Positions 1 through 8,728 of a stretch of DNA of 64,000 bases are shown in pieces (the stretch's first letter is position 1; every line of letters begins with the position of its first letter). Both the position numbers and the translations under genes were made by a program. The notes under the pieces are model-generated. The model saw only the letters and a list, made by a program, of their open reading frames with translations, searched no databases and had not been told where the DNA came from. The DNA is from Bog-473 sp963755375. Its GTDB lineage: Bacteria; Actinomycetota; Acidimicrobiia; Acidimicrobiales; RAAP-2. The stretch spans positions 248,001 to 312,000 of the forward strand of contig CAVWKG010000016.1 of assembly GCA_963755375.1 (NCBI GenBank), in the 5' to 3' direction.

Positions 1-659
1 AGTACCAGCCGCAGCGCCAGCGCCCGCCGCCGACGGCGGCCTGACGGGGCCGGGGCAGTGGTTAATCCCCGCTTCCGGACATCACCCCGGCCAATTGGCA
101 CCGGAGTAGTCGAAACCCGTCGTCGTCCGGCGCTTCGTCGCGCCCCGGACGGGGTCTACACCTGCACACCTCGCAACAGTGCGGCGCCAGGTTCATTCGG
201 ACGTGAATGCCATGTCCTGGCGATAGGTGACACCCTCAGCACGATTGACGGACGCTCGTCTTGGGGTCCTCTCGAACTCCAGATCCGTCGAGCGACGGTT
301 TTCAGAGGGATATGCGGCGAGACGCGGCAAAAGGGGCCTAGTCGGGCGAACTCAGCGGCGACTGAACGTGAGACCCGGTGGTGCCTCTTTCACCATGACG
401 ACATCGGTCGTGGTTCAACGTGGTTACGTAGTGCCTGAGCGGCTGGCAATCACCGGTCCGGATGGTTACTCGGGCAGCCAACTGCTCACCAAACCCAAGC
501 TATGGATCGTCGCCTGCGGTGAAGGCTCCGCTCAGGAAAGGGGGACTCTCAACCTCCAACCTCGTTGCAAACCGATGGCGTGAGGACTCACTCACGTCGA
601 CCCGACATCACCGGAACAAAGCGGTAGCCGGTCAGGCGGATGCAAAATGGAGAACCGTG
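1..659. other. No confident gene; possible 3' tail of an upstream CDS at the left edge
   Basis: No frame here reads like a protein with normal composition for this genome. The first bases are open in two + frames that could be the proline/alanine-rich tail of a gene entering from the left: one stops with TGA at 42-44, the other with TAG at 107-109. I cannot tell which, if either, is real. A small perfect hairpin (GCCGCCG, A, CGGCGGC) lies at 26-40. From 110 to 659 I see nothing else I can support, and the stretch looks decayed. Confidence 0.3.
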
Positions 660-1112
660 CTAGCCGCGTTCCAGCAACCATTCAGCCGAAGGCTGAACGC
701 CGCTGCTTCCTCCGCCCCCTACCAACAGGGCGGCCTTGATCATCGGGTCGTAGGTCATGGCCTCTTGACTCTGCGATGCGGTCGGCCCGCTCACCATCAA
801 TTGAGACCACTGCCCATCGGCAAAGAGCCAGGTGTCAGCTAGATCGCCCACCCCAACACCACCCCAAATGACTACTCCACCGAGTGACGGGTCGTAGGTC
901 AGAGCCTCCTGAACTCGGATCGGTGGAGTTACCGCGGAAGAAGTGAGTTGCGTCCAGGTCGCTCCGTTGAACTGCCATGTATCGTTCTCGGCCCCATTGG
1001 CGTCCTCACCACCAAAAAGCAGCAGGGAATGAGTTACGTCCAGGAGCGATATCACCAACCCCGTAGCCAACGCGCCCGTCGGGATGAACGCACATCCAAA
1101 GACTATGCACAA
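660..1112 (-). pseudogene. Kelch-repeat protein fragment
   Basis: The 150-residue frame contains two to three kelch-type repeats: LLFGG followed by NDTW and W-x-x-L, then YDPSLGGVVIWGG followed by DTW, then a third YDP repeat. Intact kelch proteins of this type usually carry a signal peptide and five or more repeats forming a propeller. Here the only available start is TTG, the first 30 residues have no convincing signal peptide, and upstream sequence in the same frame shows no further repeats. I therefore read it as the remaining C-terminal part of a larger secreted kelch protein. It could instead be expressed as a short ORF. Function is unknown. Confidence 0.5.
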
Positions 1113-1358
1113 GAGTCAACTGACGAATTATGGGGTTTTCGTCACAGAACCGACGTACAGGAACTGCCTCGGGTGTGCGCTGCACAAGTTGTGGCCCCTG
1201 TCTCCGAAGTGCCCGCGAGGAGACACCCCGGGTAGGGCGGAACACGCCAAGATCCCCGTGTTGCGGGAACTGCCATGGTGCCTGAGAATGTCGCACAATC
1301 TGCCGGTGAAACGAGTTTCTGCGGCAACTGACGCTGGCAGGTGCCGGCTCAGCCGCCT

Positions 1359-2165
1359 TCAGCTCTCGTCCGCCACGACCAATCGGTACCCCAAGTCGAT
1401 CGCCGGCAGCTCAGCCAGGTCGGCGTGCCGCCGCTGCCACGCACCGCTCGACAGGTCCGCCTCGAGACCCGCGACACCCCGGGCGACGACGGCGGGGTCG
1501 GCCAGCGCCAGCCCCGAGCAGTTGGCTCGCACCGCCGGCTCGAGGTACGCCTCGGGTCGGCACCAGTAAGCGCCGAGGACGCCGTCCTCCATGTCCCTGG
1601 GGACGAGCAGCGGGATTGACGAGCCCCCACCGATTGCGGCGGCCACAGCATCGTGCCCGGGGCCCTGGCGGCGGGTGTACTCACCCACCTCGGGCACGTA
1701 GTCGTCGAGGAGCCAGAAGTGCGAGTGCAGCTCGAAGTCCATGGTGAGGACGACCCGGCGCGGCGCCACCCGACAGAGCTCGGCCAGGCCGGCCTCCCAG
1801 TCGTCCCAGTGGTGCACCGTGAGGATGGCCATCGCCACGTCCGCACTGTCCGAAGCAAGCGGAATTGCAGAACTGCTGGCTCGGACGGCTGGCGCCGCGC
1901 CCGAAGCACGCTGCTCCACCATGACCCTCGAGGGTTCGATTGCGATGACAACCCGGTCCACGGGCTCGTAGTTCCCAGTCCCGGCGCCGACGTTCACCAC
2001 GACGCGCCCCTCCCCGAGATGCTCGTTGATCACGGCCTCCCAGCGCGGTTCGACCTGGCGATGGGCGATGTAGCCCTGCCCGATCGTGTCGTAGACGGGC
2101 GACCCCGACGCCGCTGACGATGCGGGCGACCCCGACGACGCCCCTGACGCCGCCGCCGTTATCAC
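1359..2165 (-). CDS. Class I SAM-dependent methyltransferase
   Basis: The 268-residue protein has the Rossmann SAM-binding motif I as VVNVGAGTGNYEP near residue 60, an acidic ribose-binding residue about 20 residues later (AIEPS), and a motif like D-V-A-M-A-I-L-T-V-H-H-W typical of the UbiE/Methyltransf_11 group. The substrate cannot be told from sequence. The GTG start at 2165 lies inside a 14-bp tandem repeat, so the first 25 residues are a low-complexity Ala/Ser/Gly stretch before the conserved part begins at VYDTIGQGY. The true start could differ. The gene ends about 60 bases downstream of the thiolase stop in the same direction and may be cotranscribed with it. Confidence 0.85.
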   Translation of the reverse strand: MITAAASGASSGSPASSAASGSPVYDTIGQGYIAHRQVEPRWEAVINEHLGEGRVVVNVGAGTGNYEPVDRVVIAIEPSRVMVEQRASGAAPAVRASSSAIPLASDSADVAMAILTVHHWDDWEAGLAELCRVAPRRVVLTMDFELHSHFWLLDDYVPEVGEYTRRQGPGHDAVAAAIGGGSSIPLLVPRDMEDGVLGAYWCRPEAYLEPAVRANCSGLALADPAVVARGVAGLEADLSSGAWQRRHADLAELPAIDLGYRLVVADES

Positions 2166-2201
2166 GCCGCCGCCGTCACGCCGCCGCCGTCACGCCGCCG
2201 C
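2147..2201. repeat. 14-bp tandem repeat, about four copies
   Basis: The unit CACGCCGCCGCCGT occurs as two perfect adjacent copies at 2163-2190, with a partial copy after them and a degenerate copy before. It spans the GTG start of the methyltransferase and the gap to the thiolase gene. The 14-bp period is not a multiple of three, so copy-number change would move the frame upstream of the start codon. Confidence 0.8.
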
Positions 2202-2228
2202 TCCCAGGCCCGGCCCCGGCCCGGCGGC

Positions 2229-3440
2229 CTACGCCGCCGACTTCTCCAGGATGTGCACGCCGCAGGCCGAACCCAGCCCGATGACGTGCGTCAGCCCCAC
2301 CTTGGCGCCGGGAATCTGCCGGTCGCCGGCCTCGCCGCGCAGGTGCGTGGCCACCTCCCAGACGTTGGCGATGCCGGTGGCGGCGATCGGGTGGCCTTTG
2401 GACTCCAGGCCGCCCGAGACGTTCACCGGCGTCGACCCGTCGCGCCACGTGGCGCCCGACTTGAAGAAGTCGGCCGCGCCGCCGCGCTCGCACAGCCCGA
2501 GGTTGTCGTAGTGGACGAGCTCGGCAGTGGCGAAGCAGTCGTGCAGCTCCACCAAGTTCAAATCTGCCGGCCCCACGCCGGCCTGCTCGTAGGCCTGCGC
2601 CGCCGCGTTCCGGGTCAGGTCGTTGACGTTGGGCAGAATCTGGCACGCCTCCTCCCAGGGGTCGGTGGTGAGGATGGAGGCCGAGATCTTCACCGCACGC
2701 CTCTGCTGCTCCAGCGACAGCGTCTTGAGCTTCGACCCCGAGACGACCACGGCCGCCGCCGCCCCGTCGCAGTTGGCCGAGCACATGGGACGGGTGTTGG
2801 GGTAGGCGATCATGACGTCGTTCATGATCTCGTCCAGCGACATCTTCTTGGTGTAGGCCGCCAGCGGGTTGAGCGTCGAGTGCGCGTGGTTCTTCTCACT
2901 GATCTTGGCGAAGAGCTCGAAGCTCGTGCCGCCGTAGCGGTGCCCGTACTCCATGCCGATCTGGGCGAAGACGCCCGGCATGGTCTCGGTGCCGACCCGG
3001 CCGTCGACCGGCGCCACCGCGCCGAAGCGGCCGTGCGGGGTGTAGGTGTTGGAGTCCGAGCCGCGGCTGCCCCCAGCCAGGAGGCCGGCGCCGGCGAGCT
3101 TCTCCACGCCGACGGCGAGGCCCATGTCGACCTCGCCCGCCTTGATCGCCATGCAGGCCACGCGCAGCGCCGTGGCGCCGGTGGCGCAGGCGTTCGACAC
3201 GTTGTAGACGGGGATCCCGGTCTGGCCCAGCTGCTTCTGGATCATCTGCCCGGTGGGCGCCATGGCCATCATGAGATTGCCGGCGCCGATGATGCCGATG
3301 TCCTTCATCGTCACGCCGCCGTCGGCCAGCGCACCCTGGGCCGCCGTGGCCCCCAGGTCGACGATGTCCTTGTCCGGGTGCTTGCCGAACTTGGTCATGT
3401 GGATCCCGAGGACCCAGAGCTCTTCCGAAGCCGATGCCAT
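2229..3440 (-). CDS. Thiolase family protein (acetyl-CoA acetyltransferase / lipid-transfer type)
   Basis: The 403-residue protein has the thiolase nucleophile in VSNACATGATAL (Cys85), the His of ELHDCF, the GHP motif in ESKGHPIAATG, and the second catalytic Cys in GSACGVHI. All residues for Claisen condensation or thiolysis are therefore present. I chose ATG 3440 because GGGAGG sits just upstream; the extra residues before it show no conservation. The gene follows a DUF35 Zn-ribbon/OB-fold gene by 4 bases. Such pairs form thiolase-DUF35 complexes in fatty-acid and steroid side-chain breakdown. The substrate chain is not evident from the sequence. Confidence 0.9.
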   Translation of the reverse strand: MASASEELWVLGIHMTKFGKHPDKDIVDLGATAAQGALADGGVTMKDIGIIGAGNLMMAMAPTGQMIQKQLGQTGIPVYNVSNACATGATALRVACMAIKAGEVDMGLAVGVEKLAGAGLLAGGSRGSDSNTYTPHGRFGAVAPVDGRVGTETMPGVFAQIGMEYGHRYGGTSFELFAKISEKNHAHSTLNPLAAYTKKMSLDEIMNDVMIAYPNTRPMCSANCDGAAAAVVVSGSKLKTLSLEQQRRAVKISASILTTDPWEEACQILPNVNDLTRNAAAQAYEQAGVGPADLNLVELHDCFATAELVHYDNLGLCERGGAADFFKSGATWRDGSTPVNVSGGLESKGHPIAATGIANVWEVATHLRGEAGDRQIPGAKVGLTHVIGLGSACGVHILEKSAA

Positions 3441-3444
3441 CGTC

Positions 3445-3846
3445 TTAACCTCCCAAGGGTTCGAAGCCGAAGCCGACCGCTTCGGTACCGTCATCGTCCG
3501 TGCCGATCACTTCGGTGGCCAGGCGCACCTTCATGCCCGTGGTCACGTGCTCGGGGTCGGGGGTCACGTTGATCAGATTGGCCCGCACGCTGGTGCCCTC
3601 GCAGTCGACCACTGCGGCCACGAAGGGGACGGGGATCCCCGGCGCGGCGAACGACACGATGGTGAATGTCCGCACCTCGCCGGTCGTCGGCACCGACTCC
3701 TTCTTGAACTCTGTTGCCCCGCACGAGGCGCAGGCATTGCGCCGGTCGAAGAAGCGGGCGCCGCACGAGCTGCACTCGTTGGCCACCAAATGCGGGTCGT
3801 CACCCAGCTCCAGGTAGTCGACCAGCGGAATCTGTTGCGCCATCAT
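3445..3846 (-). CDS. DUF35 OB-fold / Zn-ribbon acyl-CoA-binding partner protein
   Basis: The 133-residue protein starts with a rubredoxin-like zinc ribbon (CSSC near residue 25, CASC near residue 40), followed by an OB-fold core containing TGEVRTFTIV and PFVAAVVD. This is the full size and layout of the DUF35 family, which pairs with thiolases and thiolase-like proteins and binds acyl-CoA through the OB fold. It lies 4 bases upstream of the thiolase gene at 2229-3440, so the two should be translated together. Two ATG codons stand in tandem; I used the first, at 3846. Confidence 0.9.
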   Translation of the reverse strand: MMAQQIPLVDYLELGDDPHLVANECSSCGARFFDRRNACASCGATEFKKESVPTTGEVRTFTIVSFAAPGIPVPFVAAVVDCEGTSVRANLINVTPDPEHVTTGMKVRLATEVIGTDDDGTEAVGFGFEPLGG

Positions 3847-3948
3847 GCCCCCAAGCTCGGGTGGGAAATCGTCTACTCAATGTAGTGGGGCGGCGAAAAA
3901 GTCGGCCAATCGGTGCACTCTTCGGCACCGACCGGTAGGTTCGGGCCC

Positions 3949-4920
3949 ATGCACTACACCCATCTCGGCCGTACCGGCCTCCGCGTCAGCCGCATCTGCC
4001 TGGGCACCATGAATTTCGGGCCCGAGACGGATGAGCCGACCTCGTTCTCCATCATGGACTCGGCTCTGGAGGCCGGGATCAACTTCTTCGACTCGGCCAA
4101 CGTCTACGGGCGCTCCAAAGGTCGCGGCGCGACGGAGGAGATCGTCGGCCGCTGGTTCGCCCAGGGCGGCAGGCGGCGCGAGAAGACGGTTCTTGCCACG
4201 AAGCTCTACGGCGACATGGGGGACTGGCCGAACGAGGGGCGGCTTTCGGCGCTCAACATCCGGCGGGCCTGCGACGCCAGCCTGCGCCGGCTGCAGACCG
4301 ACTACATCGACCTCTACCAGATGCACCACGTCGACCGCGGCACGGGCTGGGACGAGATCTGGGAGGCGATGGAGGTCCTGCGGGACCAGGGCAAGATCTT
4401 GTACGTCGGCTCCTCCAATTTCGCCGGCTGGCACATCGCCCGGGCGCAGGAGGCGGCGACCCGCCGCAACTTCATGGGGCTGGTGAGCGAACAGTCCATC
4501 TACAACCTGATCGTGCGGGCGGTCGAGCGCGAGGTGCTGCCGGCGGCCGAGACCTACGGGCTCGGCGTGATCCCGTGGTCGCCGCTGCAGGGCGGTCTGT
4601 TGGGCGGAGTCGTTCGCAAGGAGCGGGACGGCAGCCGGCGGTACGCCGGGCGCGCCGCCGAGACGATCGAGGCCCGTCGGCCCCAGCTCGAGGCCTACGA
4701 GGACCTCTGCGCGGAGCTGGGCGAGGAGCCGGGCACGGTGGGGCTGGCCTGGTTGCTGACCCGACCGGCGGTCACCGGGCCCATCGTGGGACCGCGCCTG
4801 CCCGAGCACCTCGACTCCGCCCTGCGTGCCGTCGACGTGACGCTCGACGACAAGGTGCTGGCCCGCCTCGACGAGCTCTTCCCCGGCTACAAGACGGCGC
4901 CGGAGGACTACGCCTGGTAG
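3949..4920 (+). CDS. Aldo/keto reductase
   Basis: The 323-residue protein is a complete TIM-barrel aldo/keto reductase. The catalytic tetrad is visible as Asp48 and Tyr53 (FDSANVYG), Lys85 (LATKLYG) and His126 (YQMHHVD). The C-terminal part carries the NADPH-binding region (GPIVGPR). It resembles the YdhF/Tas-type group acting on aldehydes and ketones, and the natural substrate is unknown. ATG 3949 is preferred over an upstream in-frame codon because conservation begins at MHYTHLGRTGL. The gene is divergent from the DUF35-thiolase pair, with about 100 bases between. Confidence 0.9.
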   Translation: MHYTHLGRTGLRVSRICLGTMNFGPETDEPTSFSIMDSALEAGINFFDSANVYGRSKGRGATEEIVGRWFAQGGRRREKTVLATKLYGDMGDWPNEGRLSALNIRRACDASLRRLQTDYIDLYQMHHVDRGTGWDEIWEAMEVLRDQGKILYVGSSNFAGWHIARAQEAATRRNFMGLVSEQSIYNLIVRAVEREVLPAAETYGLGVIPWSPLQGGLLGGVVRKERDGSRRYAGRAAETIEARRPQLEAYEDLCAELGEEPGTVGLAWLLTRPAVTGPIVGPRLPEHLDSALRAVDVTLDDKVLARLDELFPGYKTAPEDYAW

Positions 4921-4966
4921 CTGCGCTGTGCCTGGTAGCCGCGCCTCCTCCCTGAGGGATCCGGCA

Positions 4967-7219
4967 CTACTTGAGCGATCCGGCCAGCTCCGGTTGCGGC
5001 TCAGATCCGGGATCGTCGGGCTCGTGGGTGGCCAGGTCGTCGGCGTCCACGGAGAGCTTGGGCAGGATCCGGTCCAGCCAGGCCGGGAACCACCAGTTGG
5101 CCTTGCCGAACAGCATCATGATGGAGGGGACGATGGCCATCCGGATGAGGAGGGCGTCGACCAGGATCCCGCCGGCCAGCCCGATGCCGAACTCCTTGAT
5201 GACTCGGTTCCCGCCCAGGATGAACGAGCCGAAGACGAGGATCATGATCAGCGCGGCAGCCGTGATCGTCTTCCCGGTCGCGGCCAGGCCGTTGCGCACG
5301 GCCACGCGGTTGTCTCCGCCCGACTTGATGTACTCCTCGTGCATCCGTGACACCAGGAAGACCTGGTAGTCCATCGACAGCCCGAACAGGATGGCGAAGA
5401 GCATCACGGGGAGGAACGCCTCGACGGGACTCGTGCCGCTGAGGCCGATGAGCCCGCCCAGGTCGCCCCACTGGAAGACCGCCACCAGCATGCCGAGCGC
5501 GGCGCCGATGGACAGCAGGTTCATGACCGCCGCCGTGAGGGGGATCACGAAACTTCGGAACACGGTCATGAGGAGCAGGAAGGACAGCAGCACGACCAGG
5601 CCGATGAAGAGCGGCAGCTTCGAGCTCAGGACGTTGGCGAAGTCGATGTAGATGGCTGTTGTCCCGGCGACGAGGACGTTCAAGCCCGAGTCGCCAACCG
5701 CCTGCGGCACGGTGGTGTCCCGCAGATGATTCACCAGATCGGTGGTGGCGGCGTCCTGGGGGGCGGTGGTCGGATAGACGGTGGTCAACGCGACGTAACC
5801 GTCGCCCGTCTTGTTCGGGATGTACTCCGTGCTGGGGGGAGTGCTTTGGACGACGCCAGGCTGCGTGGCTACGGCGGCCACGACCTTTTCCAGCGCGGGG
5901 TCGGGATTCTGGGGCACGACGGTCACCAGCTCTAGGGGCCCAGTGAAGCCCGGCCCGAAGCCCTTGGAGAGCATGTCGAAGGCGACCCGCGTCGGCGTCC
6001 CGGCCGGGTCCGTGCCCTGGTCGGCCGACCCCAGCTGCAGGGAGAAGAAGGGCAGGGCGATGGCCACGATGATGATCAGGGCCGCGCCGGCCGACAGCAC
6101 CGGGTGCTTCTGTACACGGTCTGCCCATTTTGGCCAGAAGCCCTTGCTGTCGGTGCCGATGACCCGGGGGCCGTTCTCGGCCAGGTTCCTCTTCTGCTTG
6201 CGGCTCATGACCTTGGGCCCGATGAACCCCAACATCGCCGGCAGGAGGGTGAGGGCCGCCACCATGGTGAGAGCCACGCCGATGGCGGCGGCCACGGCCA
6301 GGCCGTAGAGGAAGCTCACACCGAGGGCGAACATGCCGAGCAGCGCGATGACCACGATGATCCCGGCGAACAGGACGGCACGGCCCGAGGTGTTGACCGC
6401 GTTGATGATGGACGACTCCACGTCACGGCCGGCCACGAGGCCCTGGCGGTGGCGCGTCACGATGAAGAGGGCGTAGTCGACGCCCACCCCCAGACCGATC
6501 AGGAGCGTCAGCTCGGGTGAGATGGAGGGCATGGCGAGGATGTGGCTCAGCAGGCCGATGACCCCGATGGCAGTGCCCAGGGCGAGGAGGGCGGAGAGGA
6601 TCGGGAGGAGGGCGGCGAAGATGGAGCCGAAGACGAGCAGCAGCACGATCAGCGCCAGCAGCACGCCGAGGCCGGTACTGCTGAAGGACTGGTTGTTGGC
6701 CTGCTCGGCCAGCGGACCGGTGACGGCGACGGTCAGTCCGTCACCTGAGGTCTTGGTGACGGCATTGACGAAATTCTTCGCCTCGGTGTTCGAGATGTTC
6801 TGGGTCTGCTTGTCGAAGTTGACCTGGAAGAACCCGACCGTCTGGTCCTTGCTGATGTTGGGACCAGTCGGGTCGCTGAGATTCCCGTCCTGGTCGTACG
6901 GGCTCGTGACCTGCGTCACGTTGGGCAGCGCGTTGATCTTGTCCACCATGGTGTTGATGCGCTGGCCGATCGCGGGGTCGGTCAGCTTGGCGTCACCGGA
7001 CGTGCCGAAGACCACCTGCTCCTGGTCGCCGGAGTGGGAAGGCGCGACGGACTTCAACAGGTTGATGGCGTCGAAGGACTGGGTGTGGGGGAAGCTGAAG
7101 TTGTTCGAGTAATTGGTGCCGACGGCCGACACCGTGAAGATCGAGACGACGAGGACGAGTATCCACGACAGAACGACGATGCGGCGATGATGGACACACC
7201 ACGCGGCCAGGGTGCGCAT
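4967..7219 (-). CDS. MMPL-family RND transporter
   Basis: The 750-residue membrane protein has the two-halved MMPL layout: one N-terminal helix, a periplasmic loop of about 170 residues, a five- to six-helix bundle, then a second loop and bundle. The proton-relay Asp-Tyr pairs are seen in GVDYALFIV (first half) and SMDYQVFLV (second half), matching those known in MmpL3. Family members export lipids, siderophores or drugs across the inner membrane. I chose ATG 7219 (MRTLAAWCVHHRR) because GAGGAG lies 9 bases upstream. The first helix begins soon after, as expected. The cyclic-nucleotide-binding-fold gene lies just upstream on the same strand. Confidence 0.93.
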   Translation of the reverse strand: MRTLAAWCVHHRRIVVLSWILVLVVSIFTVSAVGTNYSNNFSFPHTQSFDAINLLKSVAPSHSGDQEQVVFGTSGDAKLTDPAIGQRINTMVDKINALPNVTQVTSPYDQDGNLSDPTGPNISKDQTVGFFQVNFDKQTQNISNTEAKNFVNAVTKTSGDGLTVAVTGPLAEQANNQSFSSTGLGVLLALIVLLLVFGSIFAALLPILSALLALGTAIGVIGLLSHILAMPSISPELTLLIGLGVGVDYALFIVTRHRQGLVAGRDVESSIINAVNTSGRAVLFAGIIVVIALLGMFALGVSFLYGLAVAAAIGVALTMVAALTLLPAMLGFIGPKVMSRKQKRNLAENGPRVIGTDSKGFWPKWADRVQKHPVLSAGAALIIIVAIALPFFSLQLGSADQGTDPAGTPTRVAFDMLSKGFGPGFTGPLELVTVVPQNPDPALEKVVAAVATQPGVVQSTPPSTEYIPNKTGDGYVALTTVYPTTAPQDAATTDLVNHLRDTTVPQAVGDSGLNVLVAGTTAIYIDFANVLSSKLPLFIGLVVLLSFLLLMTVFRSFVIPLTAAVMNLLSIGAALGMLVAVFQWGDLGGLIGLSGTSPVEAFLPVMLFAILFGLSMDYQVFLVSRMHEEYIKSGGDNRVAVRNGLAATGKTITAAALIMILVFGSFILGGNRVIKEFGIGLAGGILVDALLIRMAIVPSIMMLFGKANWWFPAWLDRILPKLSVDADDLATHEPDDPGSEPQPELAGSLK

Positions 7220-7277
7220 TAGGGGGATCTCCTCGGGGGTGTTCGACGCGGCCACCGGCTGGCGTCAGGGGAACACG

Positions 7278-7832
7278 TCAATCGTACCGGTCCTCCGGAC
7301 CCTCTCCGGTGCACTCGGTATCGGCCAGATGGACCAGGGCATTGAACACGGGGAGGGCGAGGCGGTCGGCCGAGGAGGCCGAGCGAGCCACCAGGCGTCC
7401 GGCCAGGACGGGATGGTGGTCCGGGATCTGGAAGAACTCGCGCCGGCTCAGCGTGAGCAGCGTGAGGGGCGAGAGCGCCACCACCGCGATGGACGACCGC
7501 AGCTGGTTGAGGAGCGAGTGCTCCGACCAGGAGTCACCCCGTCCCAGCAGGCCGATCGGGGTGCCGTCGCGCTGCACCACGGCGTGCCCGCCGGTGATGA
7601 CGTGCCACATCCGAACGGGCACGTCCTGGGCCTGGACCACCTGCCCGGGGTGCGCCGTGGATACAGTGCAGCGCTCCGCGATCTCCTCGAGCTCGCTGTC
7701 GGGGAAGCCGGCGAAGAGGTCCATGGAGCGCAACGTGCCCGGGTCGCCGTCGGTCGCCGGGCGCGGGGTGCTGTCTGCGTGGTCGATGGCGTGGTCGATG
7801 GCACGGGAGTTGCGGGTGGTGTCCGTGTGCAT
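7278..7832 (-). CDS. Cyclic nucleotide-binding (CRP-fold) domain protein
   Basis: The 184-residue protein has a single cNMP-binding jelly roll from about residue 35 (MDLFAGFPDSELEEIAERC) to 150, including GQVVQAQDVPVRMWHVITGGHAVV and GLLGRGDSWSEHSLL. There is no recognisable C-terminal helix-turn-helix, so it is probably not a CRP-type DNA binder. The phosphate-binding cassette (normally GE-x-A with an Arg) is poorly conserved, so it may not bind cAMP. It lies 10 bases after DUF1707 and before the MMPL transporter, which suggests a shared transcript and a role in regulating the envelope or the exporter. Confidence 0.75.
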   Translation of the reverse strand: MHTDTTRNSRAIDHAIDHADSTPRPATDGDPGTLRSMDLFAGFPDSELEEIAERCTVSTAHPGQVVQAQDVPVRMWHVITGGHAVVQRDGTPIGLLGRGDSWSEHSLLNQLRSSIAVVALSPLTLLTLSRREFFQIPDHHPVLAGRLVARSASSADRLALPVFNALVHLADTECTGEGPEDRYD

Positions 7833-7841
7833 GGCGGCGGC

Positions 7842-8306
7842 TCAGTGGTCCATGACCGAGCTGGGCGGCCTGACCTCGTGGCGGTGGTGCGAGTGGAGGT
7901 GCCCACCGGCCCTCCGCCACACGAACAGCCCGACGATGGCGAGGAGGAGCCATGGCACGTGGTACATCGGGTAAAAGGGCATGGTCGCCCCGGCGGCAAT
8001 GGCGACGAAGACCACCACGAAGACCCAGGGCAGGATCCGGCGGTGCCGTGGGGGCGGGGGCTGAGGTTCGCTCGGCAGCGGGGGCAGGTCGTCGAACAGT
8101 CCGTTGAGATCGCCGCGCGTCGTGGCCGACATGGCGGTGTCGAGGCGGTTCTTGAACTCGACCTCATCGAGCCGTCCCTCGGCATAGTGGCGCGAGAGTT
8201 TGTCGGCCACCGCGTTGCGCTCGCCGTCCGAGGCGCGCATCGTGGCGTCGTAGGCCTGCGTGTCCCTGCGGCCCATCGGGTAGGCGGGATCCCACCGGTA
8301 GCGCAT
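7842..8306 (-). CDS. DUF1707 domain membrane protein
   Basis: The 154-residue protein carries a DUF1707 domain at about residues 25-75 (MRASDGERNAVADKLSRHYAEGRLDEVEFKNRLDTA in segments) and then two hydrophobic helices (WVFVVVFVAIAAGA and WLLLAIVGLFVW), ending in a His-rich cytoplasmic tail. DUF1707 is common in actinobacterial envelope-associated proteins and its biochemical role is unknown. ATG 8306 has GGAGAAGAG upstream. It sits between the small PspC gene and the cNMP-fold gene in one direction. A much longer open frame runs upstream on this strand but is a GC shadow over the kinase gene. Confidence 0.85.
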   Translation of the reverse strand: MRYRWDPAYPMGRRDTQAYDATMRASDGERNAVADKLSRHYAEGRLDEVEFKNRLDTAMSATTRGDLNGLFDDLPPLPSEPQPPPPRHRRILPWVFVVVFVAIAAGATMPFYPMYHVPWLLLAIVGLFVWRRAGGHLHSHHRHEVRPPSSVMDH

Positions 8307-8374
8307 CGGGTCTCTTCTCCTTCGTTGGTCTGGTCTGGTCTGTCGATCGGTGAGTGAGTCGGTCGGTGCGCCGC

Positions 8375-8728
8375 TCAGAACGCGCCGTGGGCCCGTTCGC
8401 GGGCCAGGAGCTCCTCGGCGACCGAGACGTCGGTGTCCTCGTCGGGGATCAGCAGCCACCCGGCCACATACAGCGGCACGGCCAAGCCGCCCAGGAAGGC
8501 AAGGGCGACGAAGCCGACACGGACGATCGTGGGGTCGACGTCGAAGTAGTCGGCCAGGCCGACGGCCACGCCAGCCAGCATGCGGCCACGCCCGCCTCGG
8601 TGGAGGCGCTGGTCGCCGCCGGGTCGGGGCGGTGCGGTCGGGGGGGCTGCTGCCGCCGGCCCGGCGGTCTGGGCGCCGGTTGACCCGGAGCCTGCGGTTT
8701 CTGGTGTCTCGTCTGGTGCGGAGTGCAT
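8375..8728 (-). CDS. PspC domain protein
   Basis: The 117-residue protein has a Pro/Ala-rich N-terminus, a short basic stretch (RLHRGGRGRMLAGVAVGLADYFDVDP) and the PspC core with one long hydrophobic helix (GFVALAFLGGLAVPLYVAGWLLIP). PspC proteins sense or signal envelope stress at the inner membrane. The divergent gene on the other side of the intergenic region encodes a histidine kinase with its own N-terminal PspC domain, so both probably belong to one envelope-stress response. It is the first gene of the minus-strand set PspC, DUF1707, cNMP-fold, MMPL. Confidence 0.87.
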   Translation of the reverse strand: MHSAPDETPETAGSGSTGAQTAGPAAAAPPTAPPRPGGDQRLHRGGRGRMLAGVAVGLADYFDVDPTIVRVGFVALAFLGGLAVPLYVAGWLLIPDEDTDVSVAEELLARERAHGAF

